A DNA stretch of 64,000 nt from Ferrimicrobium sp. (GCF_027319265.1 NZ_DAHVNP010000070.1:1-64000); one strand, 5' to 3'; shown: positions 44,935 through 54,206, counted from the stretch's first letter. Program-made: numbers and translations. Notes: generated by a model from the sequence alone, not told the origin.

Positions 44935-45791
44935 TGCTACGCTCGGGCGCGGGGCTCTCCACTCTTGGCAAAGGTACGGTCCTGACCATCGCGAAGTGCC
45001 GTCTCCTAGCGATCACGATCTTCGCAACCCAACCGATCCTGATCGACTGCGAGGTACATCGAAGCGGCGACACTGCCTGTCTTCTCCAGCGACGGTCTCG
45101 TCTCCGCCGTGCATGGGACAACGAGCTCGACCATTTGCTCCAGGCCACCGATGTGCCCCAACCGATCAGGGCGAGCATCTTCGAACAACTCGCGAACTCA
45201 CCCGATCCGAATAGTCGGCTCATCCCAGCTCAAAACCCAGACTGCTCTCCCGGCATCGCTGCAGCGTTAGCCCAGGATTGGTGGTGGGAGGTACGCGCCG
45301 GTATCGCCGCAAATCCGTGCTGCCCCACCGGGGTTCAACAGACACTCGTCACCGATGAGAACCCATGGGTCAGGCGGGCACTGGCTGAAAACCTCCAAGC
45401 CGAACCGGGCTTCATCGGGGTGATGGCCACAGATCCCGACTTCGGGGTACGTGATGCTGCTGCCGAGCATCCCCGTTGTCCAGTGGATGCGCAGATCAGC
45501 CTCACCGAGGATGATCGATGGGAGATTCGCCGATCTATCGCCAAGCGCCAGGATGCTCCGGTCGCGGCGCTTACCATTCTCGCTGTTGATCCTGAGCCGT
45601 GGGTGCGCTTCTTTGTCGCCGCGAACCCACGTACCCCGGATCACCTGCGAGCGGCACTCTTAACCGACCCAGATGCAAAGGTCCGATCGATGGCACGACA
45701 CGCGCATACCACCACCGCTCGCTTGGCCAACTCACTTGCCTTCGGCCTCAACCAAGTCCTCCCTCAGACCAAGAGAGCGGATCAACCCTAG
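44934..45791 (+). CDS. LRV/HEAT-type repeat protein
   Basis: A 285-residue protein. Residues about 105-265 contain at least six tandem repeats of 22-24 residues of the leucine-rich-repeat-variant type, each with an NP-x-x-P turn and W-x-V-R-x-x-x-A helix (WWWEVRAGIAANPCCP, NPWVRRALAENLQAEP, DFGVRDAAAEHPRCP, RWEIRRSIAKRQDAP, PWVRFFVAANPRTP, DAKVRSMARHAH). Such solenoids bind proteins. The N-terminal 40 residues are hydrophobic-basic. ATG 44934 is chosen for its overlap with the permease stop. Convergent, with a four-base overlap, to the next minus-strand gene. The partner is unknown. Confidence 0.75.
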   Translation: MLRSGAGLSTLGKGTVLTIAKCRLLAITIFATQPILIDCEVHRSGDTACLLQRRSRLRRAWDNELDHLLQATDVPQPIRASIFEQLANSPDPNSRLIPAQNPDCSPGIAAALAQDWWWEVRAGIAANPCCPTGVQQTLVTDENPWVRRALAENLQAEPGFIGVMATDPDFGVRDAAAEHPRCPVDAQISLTEDDRWEIRRSIAKRQDAPVAALTILAVDPEPWVRFFVAANPRTPDHLRAALLTDPDAKVRSMARHAHTTTARLANSLAFGLNQVLPQTKRADQP

Positions 45792-46138
45792 CGGTACCCA
45801 TCACCAAACACCGAGACAGGTACCACGGTTGTCTGCAGTGTCGGGTGCGAGCAGGCCCCCAGACCGTTGTCGGACCAGCAAGGGCTCTCGGGGAAACATC
45901 GCTGCACTAGGACGGCATATTTGTTCACTTTGCCTTCTGTAGAAACTGAGAAATCACAGAAGACCAGAGCTGTGTCGACGTCCCAGACGATGACATTGCC
46001 ACGGACGGAGCAATCGAATACGTGATTCGCCAGCCAGCGGCCGTGCTCCTCGATAACCGATGGTATGCGCCAGCGGAACACGAAGTCCGCTACTCTCTGC
46101 CCGCAGACGACCAGGGAACGCACCGGTTGACAACTCAT
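45788..46138 (-). CDS. Hypothetical 116-aa protein
   Basis: Minus-strand frame with GGAGAG six bases before the ATG. Predicted soluble and cysteine-rich (six Cys), with short beta-like stretches such as GNVIVWDVDTALVFCDFSV. No family is recognised. It ends inside the convergent LRV gene. Lies 50 bp after the 80-aa membrane protein gene and could be its partner. Confidence 0.5.
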   Translation of the reverse strand: MSCQPVRSLVVCGQRVADFVFRWRIPSVIEEHGRWLANHVFDCSVRGNVIVWDVDTALVFCDFSVSTEGKVNKYAVLVQRCFPESPCWSDNGLGACSHPTLQTTVVPVSVFGDGYR

Positions 46139-46191
46139 CGCGTTCTCTCCAACACGAGTGGCTCGTGCTGCTCATTGCGGACAGCGAAAAC

Positions 46192-46434
46192 CTAGACGTG
46201 GGCCACCGCCCAGATCAGCTCGGCACCCACGAGTACGCACACAACAGACATCAACACAAACTGCTTGCGCGACATGCATCGATCAGTATCCAGAGCCCCG
46301 CGTGGGCGGAGATATCTCTTCCAGCCTGTATGTTCATCCAGCCATGGAATCCGCGCAGCTAAAGAAACAACAAACGTGATCAAGACCAGCACGTCGATAC
46401 CGATATCCAACCACAACACTTGATAGGGCTTCAT
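46192..46434 (-). CDS. Small membrane protein (80 aa)
   Basis: Two transmembrane helices (LDIGIDVLVLITFVVSLAA near 9-27 and FVLMSVVCVLVGAELIWAVA at the C-terminus) joined by a charged loop. The ATG at 46434 is selected because GAGGAG lies 10 bases upstream; a longer reading from 46473 would overlap the preceding gene. No family is recognised. Confidence 0.55.
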   Translation of the reverse strand: MKPYQVLWLDIGIDVLVLITFVVSLAARIPWLDEHTGWKRYLRPRGALDTDRCMSRKQFVLMSVVCVLVGAELIWAVAHV

Positions 46435-46438
46435 CTCT

Positions 46439-46894
46439 TCACATCTCCTCTTGGGGCGATTCAGTAGCGACACCTAACCCAAAACGTGCGGCCGTCACCG
46501 AACGGCTCGGCCATACGAAGTCACGCGGCAGCAGCTCGAACGCTGAGGCCGTCGCACCAACGGTTGGCCCCGCGAGATCCCCATGTTCGGACCCATCCAA
46601 CGCAGCGAGAACCATCAACGCACCACTACGGAACGCAAGCAGTTCAACCATGCCATTGACATGGCAAGCCTGCATAGATCGTTGCAATCCATCAATGCCA
46701 TCCGATTTCAAGCTGTCCCCAAGCAATGGCCACACGCTCCGACGGTTGCGATCGGCTGCACCACAGTATCGGCAGAGGACCTCACCGCAGCCAGCCGTAG
46801 ACGAGGGAGTCCAGGGCTGAGGGCTACGATCGCACCCTGGCCATACCCCGTTTCGTACCGTTGCACCTGAGTGATTAATAGTGAGTTCACTCAT
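46439..46894 (-). CDS. Hypothetical 151-aa protein overlapping TnpB stop
   Basis: Starts with an ATGA overlap at the end of the TnpB fragment and stops four bases before the small membrane protein. It has C-x2-C near residue 41 (CRYCGAADRN) but no recognised family. In full TnpB elements this location is the right end that encodes the omega RNA, so the frame may be fortuitous. No ribosome binding site of its own is seen. Confidence 0.35.
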   Translation of the reverse strand: MSELTINHSGATVRNGVWPGCDRSPQPWTPSSTAGCGEVLCRYCGAADRNRRSVWPLLGDSLKSDGIDGLQRSMQACHVNGMVELLAFRSGALMVLAALDGSEHGDLAGPTVGATASAFELLPRDFVWPSRSVTAARFGLGVATESPQEEM

Positions 46895-47754
46895 GATGAT
46901 GCACCTTTTACAAGGTTCTCATGCTCACTTGTCCAAGAGTTGTTCTTGCCTCTCCGAGTACGGCCAGCATTGTTACTGGTCTTACGCGCTCTCTCCAGGT
47001 GATGAGTCATCCCATCATCTGAACTGTCGCCTGTACCCGATAAGGGCCTGGGAACGAACAGGGCACTGGCCTCAACTAGACCAGGACTGGTAACCGACCA
47101 GTCACGGATATTGAGCCCAGCATTGTCATCGCGATCCACCTCAACGTGACACACCTCACAAGTGAGCCTCTTGGTGAGCTTTGCACCCATGAGTCTGCCT
47201 GAGCAGTCATGGTGGATTTGCGATGAAGGGAAGAAGCGATCAACGACGACTACCGTTACTCCGGCTCGTTTGGCCTTGTAGGTGAGTGTTGGTCGAAAGC
47301 CTCCGAGTCCGGCATCAGATACCGAACGTCGAAAGGCTCGTCTTCCCATGCTCTGCCTCATGGCGGCGAGATTCAGATCTTCAATATGTACCTCGCCGTA
47401 GTTATCCACCAAATAACGAGTTAGCTGGTGGACACTTTCACGACGGATGTATACGGACTTGCGGTCTAGCTTGGCGAGCTTGGCTTTCGCTCGCCTGTAT
47501 CCGTTTGAACCGGGTATCCGTCGTGAAAGAGCGCGCCCAACCCTACGACGCTCGGTACGCGTCGTACGTAGTGGTGCTGGGTTGGGAAAGACTTCTATAT
47601 TGCCGTCACTGTCGGCTATCGTTGCTAGCGACCTCAGTCCGAGATCCCTAGGGCCTTGCATCAACGGCCATCTCCGTCCAGGTTGCATCGATCGCGAAAG
47701 TTGTCCCACCCGCCCGGTCGTCGTGGCGAGACAGCCTCTCCGATTCAATTCCAT
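46891..47754 (-). pseudogene. tnpB: TnpB (IS200/IS605-IS1341 type) nuclease, N-terminally truncated
   Basis: The C-terminal 250 residues of an RNA-guided TnpB nuclease. Seen: RuvC-I segment DLGLRSLATIADSDG with Asp37, NPAPLRTTRTERRRVGRALSRRIPGSNGYRRAKAKLAKL, RuvC-II VHIEDLNLAAM with Glu125, SMGRRAFRRSVSDAGLG, the zinc-binding FPSSQIHHDCSG...LTCEVC and RuvC-III VDRDDNAGLNIRDW (Asp207/209). The catalytic triad looks intact, but the roughly 150-residue N-terminal recognition half is missing: upstream lies an unrelated membrane protein gene. A nearby frame reads AVDARP-stop just before the DLGLR segment, hinting at a frameshift at about 47650. No TnpA is present. Confidence 0.8.
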
Positions 47755-48218
47755 CCAATCGACAACGACTGCGGCGCTCCTTGCGCATCACCACCACGAC
47801 GCAGCACAAGAATCCGTTCAATCGACGCGAAGATCCGACGATACCGGACAGAGGCGACGATCTCCGCGACGAGAATGGCAATCCCCATGACGTTGATCAC
47901 CACAAAGGCACCCGCAAGGAACAACAGGCTACTGACGACAACTGTCGTGACTATGGCATTGCACAGCCTGATCACGCGGAGGTGCGTTTGCTGCGCCATC
48001 AGGTAGGCGGTGGGGAGGCCCTCTCCGCTGTCAAGGCTGGTGCCATGGAGGCGATCACTCTCGCACAACCGCGTCCTCCAAGGCGCTCGTTCTGTCTCGC
48101 GATACGAGACCCACACTCGATATCCCACCGTCCGGCGCCACAGTAGCTCGATCGCGAACCGCCCCAGCACCAATGCGGTAACGGGCAACCAAATAAGGAA
48201 TTCAATCAGCAGTACCAT
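47745..48218 (-). CDS. Small integral membrane protein (about 157 aa)
   Basis: Hydrophobic helices at the N-terminus (VLLIEFLIWLPVTALVLGRFAIELLW) and two near 85-125 (AIVTTVVVSSLLFLAGAFVVINVMGIAILVAEIV) flank a hydrophilic loop. ATG 48218 is preferred over TTG 48257, but neither has a good ribosome binding site. Its last ten bases overlap the TnpB remnant, so the end may be altered by that insertion. No known family. Confidence 0.5.
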   Translation of the reverse strand: MVLLIEFLIWLPVTALVLGRFAIELLWRRTVGYRVWVSYRETERAPWRTRLCESDRLHGTSLDSGEGLPTAYLMAQQTHLRVIRLCNAIVTTVVVSSLLFLAGAFVVINVMGIAILVAEIVASVRYRRIFASIERILVLRRGGDAQGAPQSLSIGWN

Positions 48219-48279
48219 CAACACACCATATCGCCAACAAAGTGCTGTTGTCCGCAAGTCTGACGCTCACGTCATCCAT

Positions 48280-49146
48280 CTAGCTGACAGACGGGGAGAG
48301 CGGGATGATCAGAGGCTCGTTGCCACACCAGAGGTGATAGTCAAGCGGGTCGCAATCGCCAAGCATCTCTTGGGGCCAGAAGGCCCGAGGCCCTCCTCCA
48401 GGGAGGGAGCGCACCTCAAGGTTGGGTCCCTTGACATCGAGGATCCAACCAGCGCTCGCCCCAGGGCCAAGCCCGCCCGCGGAGAGCTGCACCAGCTCAC
48501 CGCCAAGGGTGGTCACGGTTTGGGCATGGACGTGACCGCAGAGGTAGGCCCGCACCAGTGGTTGTGCCAACAATAGGTTGAGCAGTCGGTCACGCACGCC
48601 GTCGATGTAGCCCTCATAACCAAAAGTCGCTAGCACTCCGAGGTCTTTGGTCGCAACGAGAGGATAGTGACCCAACACGAGTGCCGGACCATCAAGATCG
48701 TCGAGTGCCGCGGAGAGTTGTTCAAGAGCACCGTCGGGATCACCCTCTCGTAACGCGATGGCCAACAGTGTGAGGGGACCCTCTTGGACGATGACAAGTG
48801 GCTCTTGATCGAAGGTGGATGCAAAGTTCGTTCGCTTCCAAGGAACCGCTTCATAAGTCTCCATGATGGGATAGGCGCTGCCACGCACCGTGTTCGCCGA
48901 TAGATCATGATTTCCAGGGATCGCGAGGTACGCAAGACCAAGCCCATCGAGCCATCGACGGACTCCCATGAGTTGACTTCGATCAAAACATCCGTAGCTG
49001 GTGAGGTCACCGGTAACGACGAGGAGATCCGGATCAGTCGCCTGTAGCAGGGGGATCGACCGGTCAAGAATCTGACGAATGCCTGGTTTGAAACGCTCGG
49101 GCGCGAGTTCGAAGTGCAGATCCGAGACATGCACAATCCGTGTCAT
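48280..49146 (-). CDS. Metallophosphoesterase
   Basis: A 288-residue calcineurin-like phosphoesterase. All metal motifs are present in order: VSDLHFE (D9, H11), VVTGDLTSYG, IPGNHDLS, LVLGHYPL and CGHVHAQ. This set fits cyclic-nucleotide phosphodiesterases (CpdA/Icc type) and related enzymes. Its ATG overlaps the stop of the amidase (ATGA), so they are co-translated. The C-terminal 50 residues are variable. It is predicted cytoplasmic. Confidence 0.9.
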   Translation of the reverse strand: MTRIVHVSDLHFELAPERFKPGIRQILDRSIPLLQATDPDLLVVTGDLTSYGCFDRSQLMGVRRWLDGLGLAYLAIPGNHDLSANTVRGSAYPIMETYEAVPWKRTNFASTFDQEPLVIVQEGPLTLLAIALREGDPDGALEQLSAALDDLDGPALVLGHYPLVATKDLGVLATFGYEGYIDGVRDRLLNLLLAQPLVRAYLCGHVHAQTVTTLGGELVQLSAGGLGPGASAGWILDVKGPNLEVRSLPGGGPRAFWPQEMLGDCDPLDYHLWCGNEPLIIPLSPSVS

Positions 49147-50591
49147 GCCGGTGGGCCCTCAAGCGCGATCGTCGGCCAGCGTCCTGCCCACGGCATGGCC
49201 TGTTCCAACCAAGATCCAATCCGTATGAGCAGATCCTCATGCCCATAGGCCGCCACCAACTGGATGCCGATCGGGAGGGGGTCTTCACCAGGGCTCATCG
49301 CAAGCGGCAACGAGATCGTCGGTTGACCCGAGACGTTGAACTGACCGGTGAAGCCGAGAAACTCAAGCTGGCGGTCAAGACCAAGCTTCGGATCGCTGAG
49401 GTAACCCAGCTTGGGTGGCAAACGAGGAGCGACAGGGGTGAGGAGAAGGTCATAGCCATCGATCTCAAAGAACTTGGCGACTCGTCGGCCATAGGACTGC
49501 AGCCAATCCACCGACTCGACGTACCGATATGCTGGCAGCTGACGTCCAAGTTCCACGAAGACTCGGTTATCGGATTCGATCTCGTCAAGATCGACAGAGC
49601 GACCCAGCATCCGTTCGAGAGAACGAAACTGTTGTGCAATCGAGCCCTTCACAACATCGACAAATCGGGGCTGGAACTCCTCCTCCCCTAAGGCCTCCGG
49701 CCACGCCTCTTCAACCATATGGCCGTGTTGCCCGAGCAGATCTGCAACGGCGCGAACGGCCTCCGTGACACGGGGATCAGTCTGTGCCGCACGCAGAAGC
49801 GAGTGGTCGAGTACCCCAATGCGCAGGCGTCTGACCGGTTGGTTCACCTCTTCGATGAGTGGCTGTGCGAAGGCCGGGGCCGTATAGGGATCGCCACTAC
49901 GATACCCAGCCATCACATCGAGCACTGCGGCCGCATCTCGAATCGAACGGGTCAAGGCTCCATCGATCGTCGAACCCGCCCAGCCATCACCGGCCAATGG
50001 GCCCTTCGAGACACGACCTCTCGAGGGTTTCAAGCCGACCAATCCGCAATAACTTGCCGGAAAGCGGATTGATCCACCTCCATCGCTCGCTTGACCAACC
50101 GGTGCCATGCCGCTCGCTACCGCTGCAGCGGATCCACCGGAGGATCCACCGGAGGAGTACTCCAGATTCCAGGGATTTCTGGTGGCACCAGTGGAGACCG
50201 GCTCCGTGGTGATATTGGTGCCGAACTCCGGTGCATTTGTTCTACCGATGACGATGAAGCCTGCGTCGCACAGTGCCTGAACGTAGTAACTCGTCACCGG
50301 GGCTCGATAGTCAGCATTGCGTAGTACCGCAGAGCCGAGCCAGAACGGTTCGCCCTCTTGGGCTGCACCCAGGTCCTTAAGCAACAGGGGGACGCCTGCA
50401 AAGGAGCCGCTGCGGTTGCGTCGGGCTTCTTCTCGCGCCTGCTCAAAGCGATCGACGATGACCGCATTGAGGATGGGGTTGAACATCTCGATACGGCTGA
50501 TCGCAGCGTCAGTCACCTCAAGTGAACTCACCTGCTTTGATCGGATCAGCTCCGCGAGACCAGTCGCGTCATATCGCCAAAGTTCATCCAT
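49143..50591 (-). CDS. Amidase (amidase-signature family)
   Basis: A 482-residue amidase-signature enzyme hydrolysing amides to acid and ammonia. The Ser-cisSer-Lys triad region is clear: K72 in PLLLKDLGA, Ser150 in SGGSSGGSAAAVASG, and the nucleophile Ser174 in SDGGGSIRFPAS. Then GLVGLKPSRGRVS and the C-terminal FNVSGQPTISLPL. ATG 50591 has GGGG upstream and fits family N-termini; a longer frame to 50693 is less likely. Not GatA, since no gatB/gatC is nearby. It may release ammonia and carboxylates from imported amides. Lies downstream of the tyrosine phosphatase gene, 480 bp apart. Confidence 0.9.
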   Translation of the reverse strand: MDELWRYDATGLAELIRSKQVSSLEVTDAAISRIEMFNPILNAVIVDRFEQAREEARRNRSGSFAGVPLLLKDLGAAQEGEPFWLGSAVLRNADYRAPVTSYYVQALCDAGFIVIGRTNAPEFGTNITTEPVSTGATRNPWNLEYSSGGSSGGSAAAVASGMAPVGQASDGGGSIRFPASYCGLVGLKPSRGRVSKGPLAGDGWAGSTIDGALTRSIRDAAAVLDVMAGYRSGDPYTAPAFAQPLIEEVNQPVRRLRIGVLDHSLLRAAQTDPRVTEAVRAVADLLGQHGHMVEEAWPEALGEEEFQPRFVDVVKGSIAQQFRSLERMLGRSVDLDEIESDNRVFVELGRQLPAYRYVESVDWLQSYGRRVAKFFEIDGYDLLLTPVAPRLPPKLGYLSDPKLGLDRQLEFLGFTGQFNVSGQPTISLPLAMSPGEDPLPIGIQLVAAYGHEDLLIRIGSWLEQAMPWAGRWPTIALEGPPA

Positions 50592-51072
50592 ACCTGATCG
50601 TCCCCTCTCATCTTTTTCGAGATGGACCGATCTTCGGTCCCTCCCACCAAAAGCAACACTAGCAGTGATGGCAAATCCGCGTCCAAAGGTCATCTCTCCT
50701 GCCCTCTTCCGCTCCGCTTGCCTCCCTGCGATGAGTCACCGCGAGGATCAAGCCTGGATATGCAGTGCGCATGCATCTCCACAAAGAGCAACTCCCTGCA
50801 CTCTGTTGTCTGTCAACCCCTGAACCGCCTCTGTCAACATTGACTTCCACCAACGCGAGGCAACCTGTGGCCCACTAGAAAGACACCGATCTAGTTGGCT
50901 GGCCGCGAACATCCCCTACTGGTAGGATCGTATGGCTCGCGCCTCATTTTGAGGCCCGGAGATAGTGGTTGTCAACTGGTTTGATTCAGGTCCCTTCTCC
51001 GCAAACTCCTCCTTTTGCAATATCAATGATTCTGTTTGCTCGGTTCTTTGACAGATACGACAGGCAGGACCG
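50592..51072. other. Intergenic region upstream of amidase
   Basis: No gene. It contains a small perfect hairpin (GCCTCA-TTT-TGAGGC at 50941-50955) that could end the phosphatase transcript, and presumably the amidase promoter. Nothing else stands out. Confidence 0.4.
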
Positions 51073-51807
51073 CTACGAGACGACGAGGTCGGCTCGTAGT
51101 CGGCCGATGATCTCGGACGATAAGCCAGCGCCCTCAAGATAGGACTGTGCGGAGCCAAACGTCATCTTCAGCCAATCCAGAGTCGCTGCCATCGTCTCCG
51201 GATCGGCAGCCAATGCTGGGGAGTCCGCCGTCAGCTCACCTTCGCGAGAGATGCCTAACTCCTCGCCGGCTAAGGCCAAGAAGGCATCCCGGACGAGAGT
51301 GGTCTTAGCGTAATCAGCCACAATGACCTCATCAGTTACGCCAAGGACCGATAACAGCAGCGCCGTCAACACCCCTGTCCTATCCTTACCGGCATAACAG
51401 TGGAAAAGCGCAGGTCGCTGTAGCGGATCCGCCAGGAAACGTAGCGCACTGGCCAACTCGTAGGGACTCTCGAGAAGATACCGTCGGTACAGTTCACCAA
51501 GCGACTGCGATCCCGAACCAGGATCTGCCAACGTTGGGCGCAGTGGCGCATGCATCGTGATCGCCACGACCTGACCAATGGGCCCACTACCAAAACGGAT
51601 GAGCTCCTCATCACGTCGTAGATCAATCCGGGTACGGATACCCGCGGCTCGGAGTCGCTCGACGTCGCTGCGGGTGAGGCGATGCGGTGAGTCTCCACGA
51701 AAGATCTCCCTCGATCGAATCACACCATCTCGTCCTACTGGATAGCCTCCAAGGTCGCGAACGTTGGCCGCACCGTCAAGTGGTATCCATCGTTGCTCTT
51801 CAATCAT
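51073..51807 (-). CDS. Tyrosine/serine protein phosphatase (MptpB/Y_phosphatase3 type)
   Basis: A 244-residue phosphatase with the P-loop H-C-Y-A-G-K-D-R-T-G (Cys137, Arg143), which follows the H-C-x-x-G-K-D-R-T-G form of the atypical PTP group that includes mycobacterial PtpB. N-terminal PLDGAANVRDLGGY is the typical first strand. It could act on phosphoproteins or phosphoinositides. The start is uncertain: ATG 51807 fits the family, ATG 51849 is also in frame, and the upstream reading to 52011 does not look like coding. Divergent from the M20 gene. Confidence 0.85.
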   Translation of the reverse strand: MIEEQRWIPLDGAANVRDLGGYPVGRDGVIRSREIFRGDSPHRLTRSDVERLRAAGIRTRIDLRRDEELIRFGSGPIGQVVAITMHAPLRPTLADPGSGSQSLGELYRRYLLESPYELASALRFLADPLQRPALFHCYAGKDRTGVLTALLLSVLGVTDEVIVADYAKTTLVRDAFLALAGEELGISREGELTADSPALAADPETMAATLDWLKMTFGSAQSYLEGAGLSSEIIGRLRADLVVS

Positions 51808-52033
51808 CCGCTGACCATCTCTCGTATTCGCAATCTTGAAGGTATCCATACATCCAGCCTGATGGCCAAAGGTTGCCACCAGGTGAATCGGAGCTTGCAA
51901 GAGCATTACCGATAACAAAAGCTTGTGCACCCCATGACCATTGAGCACTTGAGCTGGTTCTCGAGCAACACAGACCCGCAATAGACTGGACCGCACAAAG
52001 GGGCAGTACAAATAGGCAATACAAAGGGAGCAG

Positions 52034-53248
52034 ATGAGCGCACCATCATCGAACGAACTACTTGGTTATCTCGACACACAGGGTCTCATCGACTTCACCC
52101 AACGCCTCGTTCGTATCCCAAGCGTGAATGATCCAGCAACCGGATCAACCGAGATGGGCGCAGCCCACGCGGTGATCGAGTTGGCCGAGGGGTTCGGTTG
52201 GACTCCGATCGTCGATGAGGTACGGCAAGGTCGACCAAACGTGATCATTCAACTCCGTGGCTCCACCCCTGGACCCCACCTCATCTTTGAGGGCCATACC
52301 GACGTCGTCTCGGAGGGTTCTCGTGATCTCTGGGACTTCGACCCTTACTCCGGTGACATCGTCGATGGCCGTCTACTGGGCAGAGGCTCGGCAGACATGA
52401 AGGGCGGGCTTGCGGCGATGCTCTTTGCAGCCCGTGCACTCCAACTGAGCGGCGAATTGGTAGGAACACTCACGCTTGCAGCGCTCATCGATGAGGAGGA
52501 GTTGATGCTCGGGGTCAAGGACTTCGTCGCCAAGGGCTACTGCAATGAAGCCATCGGGGCAATCGTCTGTGAACCTGAGGCCGGTGAAATCTGTATCACC
52601 CAGAAGGGTGCCATCCGGCTCGAAGTGCGACTGCACGGACGAATCTCCCATGGTGCTATGCCCACCAAAGGTATCAACCCGATACCTGCACTGATGAAGG
52701 TCTTGACCTTCGCCCATGAAACCGAGATCGAACTCCAGAGAGAATATGGCGAAGATCCCCTTCTTGGAGCCATCTCCATCACTCCAACGGTTCTACAGGC
52801 TGGATCGCGAGTTCAGCTCAACGTCACCCCATCCGTCGCCATCGCCGATTTTGACCTCCGGACCACTCCTCTGGTTGATCATGCCCGGCTCATCGATGCC
52901 TTCATCGCCGAGGTTGGACGAATCGCCGAGGCTACTGGCTGTCGAGGAGAGGTCGAGGTGATCGACGATCGTCCACCGACCGACATCTCGCCCGACGCAG
53001 ACCTGGTCCGTTCTCTAACGGCAGCTCACCGGAGAGTGGTTGGCGCTGAACCAACCTATGGTGGGGTTCCGGGCACGACGGATGGGACGATCCTCCACCG
53101 TGATGCGCATCTGCCAGTGGTGGTCTATGGACCGGGAGGAAAATGGATCGCGCATCAGGCCAACGAATTTGTGGAGGTCACAGAGGTGATCGCCGCGGCG
53201 AAGGTCTATCTGCTCGCCGCGAGAGAGCTACTGCACGAAGGCCCATGA
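52034..53248 (+). CDS. M20-family peptidase (ArgE/DapE type)
   Basis: A 404-residue di-zinc hydrolase: LIFEGHTDVVSEGS (zinc His, catalytic Asp), LLGRGSADMKGG (bridging Asp), AALIDEEELMLG (Glu pair), GRISHGAMPTKGINPI in the dimerisation domain, VCEPEAGEICITQKG and the last zinc His in KWIAHQANEFVEV. GGGAG lies four bases before the ATG. It resembles acetylornithine deacetylase or succinyl-diaminopimelate desuccinylase; another M20 role (N-acyl amino acid release) is equally possible. Confidence 0.9.
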   Translation: MSAPSSNELLGYLDTQGLIDFTQRLVRIPSVNDPATGSTEMGAAHAVIELAEGFGWTPIVDEVRQGRPNVIIQLRGSTPGPHLIFEGHTDVVSEGSRDLWDFDPYSGDIVDGRLLGRGSADMKGGLAAMLFAARALQLSGELVGTLTLAALIDEEELMLGVKDFVAKGYCNEAIGAIVCEPEAGEICITQKGAIRLEVRLHGRISHGAMPTKGINPIPALMKVLTFAHETEIELQREYGEDPLLGAISITPTVLQAGSRVQLNVTPSVAIADFDLRTTPLVDHARLIDAFIAEVGRIAEATGCRGEVEVIDDRPPTDISPDADLVRSLTAAHRRVVGAEPTYGGVPGTTDGTILHRDAHLPVVVYGPGGKWIAHQANEFVEVTEVIAAAKVYLLAARELLHEGP

Positions 53249-53282
53249 ATTGCTCGCCGGGTTGGACAGCAGGTAGGCCCTT

Positions 53283-53316
53283 CTCTTGTGCACCTACGCC
53301 TCTTGTGCACCTACGC
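53283..53316. repeat. Exact 17-bp tandem duplication
   Basis: CTCTTGTGCACCTACGC occurs twice end to end between the convergent M20 and SDR genes. The second copy contains the SDR stop codon, so the duplication lies at the gene end without altering it. It is a likely slippage product. Confidence 0.7.
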
Positions 53317-54081
53317 CGGAGGTGTAAACCTCCCATCGGCGGCGAGCCAGCCTCCGTCGACAACAAGATAGGAACCAGTCACATACGAGCTTGCCTCAGA
53401 GGCGAGAAAAACCACTGCCCCAACCATCTCTGATGGTTGTGCCCAACGTCCAAGCATGGTCTTGTCACGGTAGGCCTCGTACCAGCGTTGATCGTTCTTG
53501 ATCTGGGCGGTGAGCGGCGTCTCCACCACGCCCGGAGCGATCGCATTGGCCCGTACTCCTTGGGGTCCAAGCTCTGCAGCAAGTACCTTGAGCATCTGGA
53601 GGACACCAGCCTTGGTGGCCGCATAGACCCCTTGGCCAGGCTCAACGACCTGGGCCCGGATGCTCGAAAAGGCGATCATACTTCCACCACCGTTGGCCGC
53701 CATCGCGCGCCCGAAATCACGCATGACCCGAAAGTTTCCCTTGAGGTTGATTTCGATCACTCGGTCGAACTCCTCGTCACTGACCTCGGTGAGACGCTTG
53801 CGTACATTGATCGCAGGCGTCGACACGACGATGTCAGGAGTCCCGAGCGTTGACAGCACGTTCGCACTCGACCCTGCATCGGCGATATCGAAGTGAAGAC
53901 CTTCAGCTCCGGGCAGATCCTTCACCACTCCTTCAACCGCGGCATCGTTGATGTCGGCACACCAAACTTGCGCGCCAAAGGCGGCCAACCCCTGCGCCGA
54001 GGCAGCTCCAATCCCACTTCCAGCGCCGATGACCAGCGCACGTTTCCCGGTGAGATCAAAGAGTCTCCTGAAGTCTTCCAT
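53311..54081 (-). CDS. Short-chain dehydrogenase/reductase
   Basis: A 256-residue SDR: GAGSGIG cofactor motif near residue 20, DIND acidic stretch, NLKGNFRVMR, the catalytic S in FSSIRAQVV, Y-A-A-T-K (Tyr-x3-Lys) near 153, APGVVETPL and GGWLAADGRF. NAD(P)H oxidoreductase for an alcohol or ketone of unknown nature. The ATG at 54081 has GGAGG four bases upstream; GTG 54084 is too close. Its end lies within a tandem duplication. Confidence 0.9.
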   Translation of the reverse strand: MEDFRRLFDLTGKRALVIGAGSGIGAASAQGLAAFGAQVWCADINDAAVEGVVKDLPGAEGLHFDIADAGSSANVLSTLGTPDIVVSTPAINVRKRLTEVSDEEFDRVIEINLKGNFRVMRDFGRAMAANGGGSMIAFSSIRAQVVEPGQGVYAATKAGVLQMLKVLAAELGPQGVRANAIAPGVVETPLTAQIKNDQRWYEAYRDKTMLGRWAQPSEMVGAVVFLASEASSYVTGSYLVVDGGWLAADGRFTPPA

Positions 54082-54206
54082 CACGCCTCCTCTTCCCCGT
54101 CCTCAATCTATCGCGTCCGATCCCGGACCCGGCGCTGCCCACGCATGCGCCTCCTCCGTACCAGTGCGATACCATCTAAACTTCAGCAGAACCCCAAAGG
54201 AGCACG

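Noticed and set aside
49143-50591. GatA subunit of the tRNA amidotransferase
   Set aside because: No gatB or gatC nearby and the sequence fits the general amidase-signature group.
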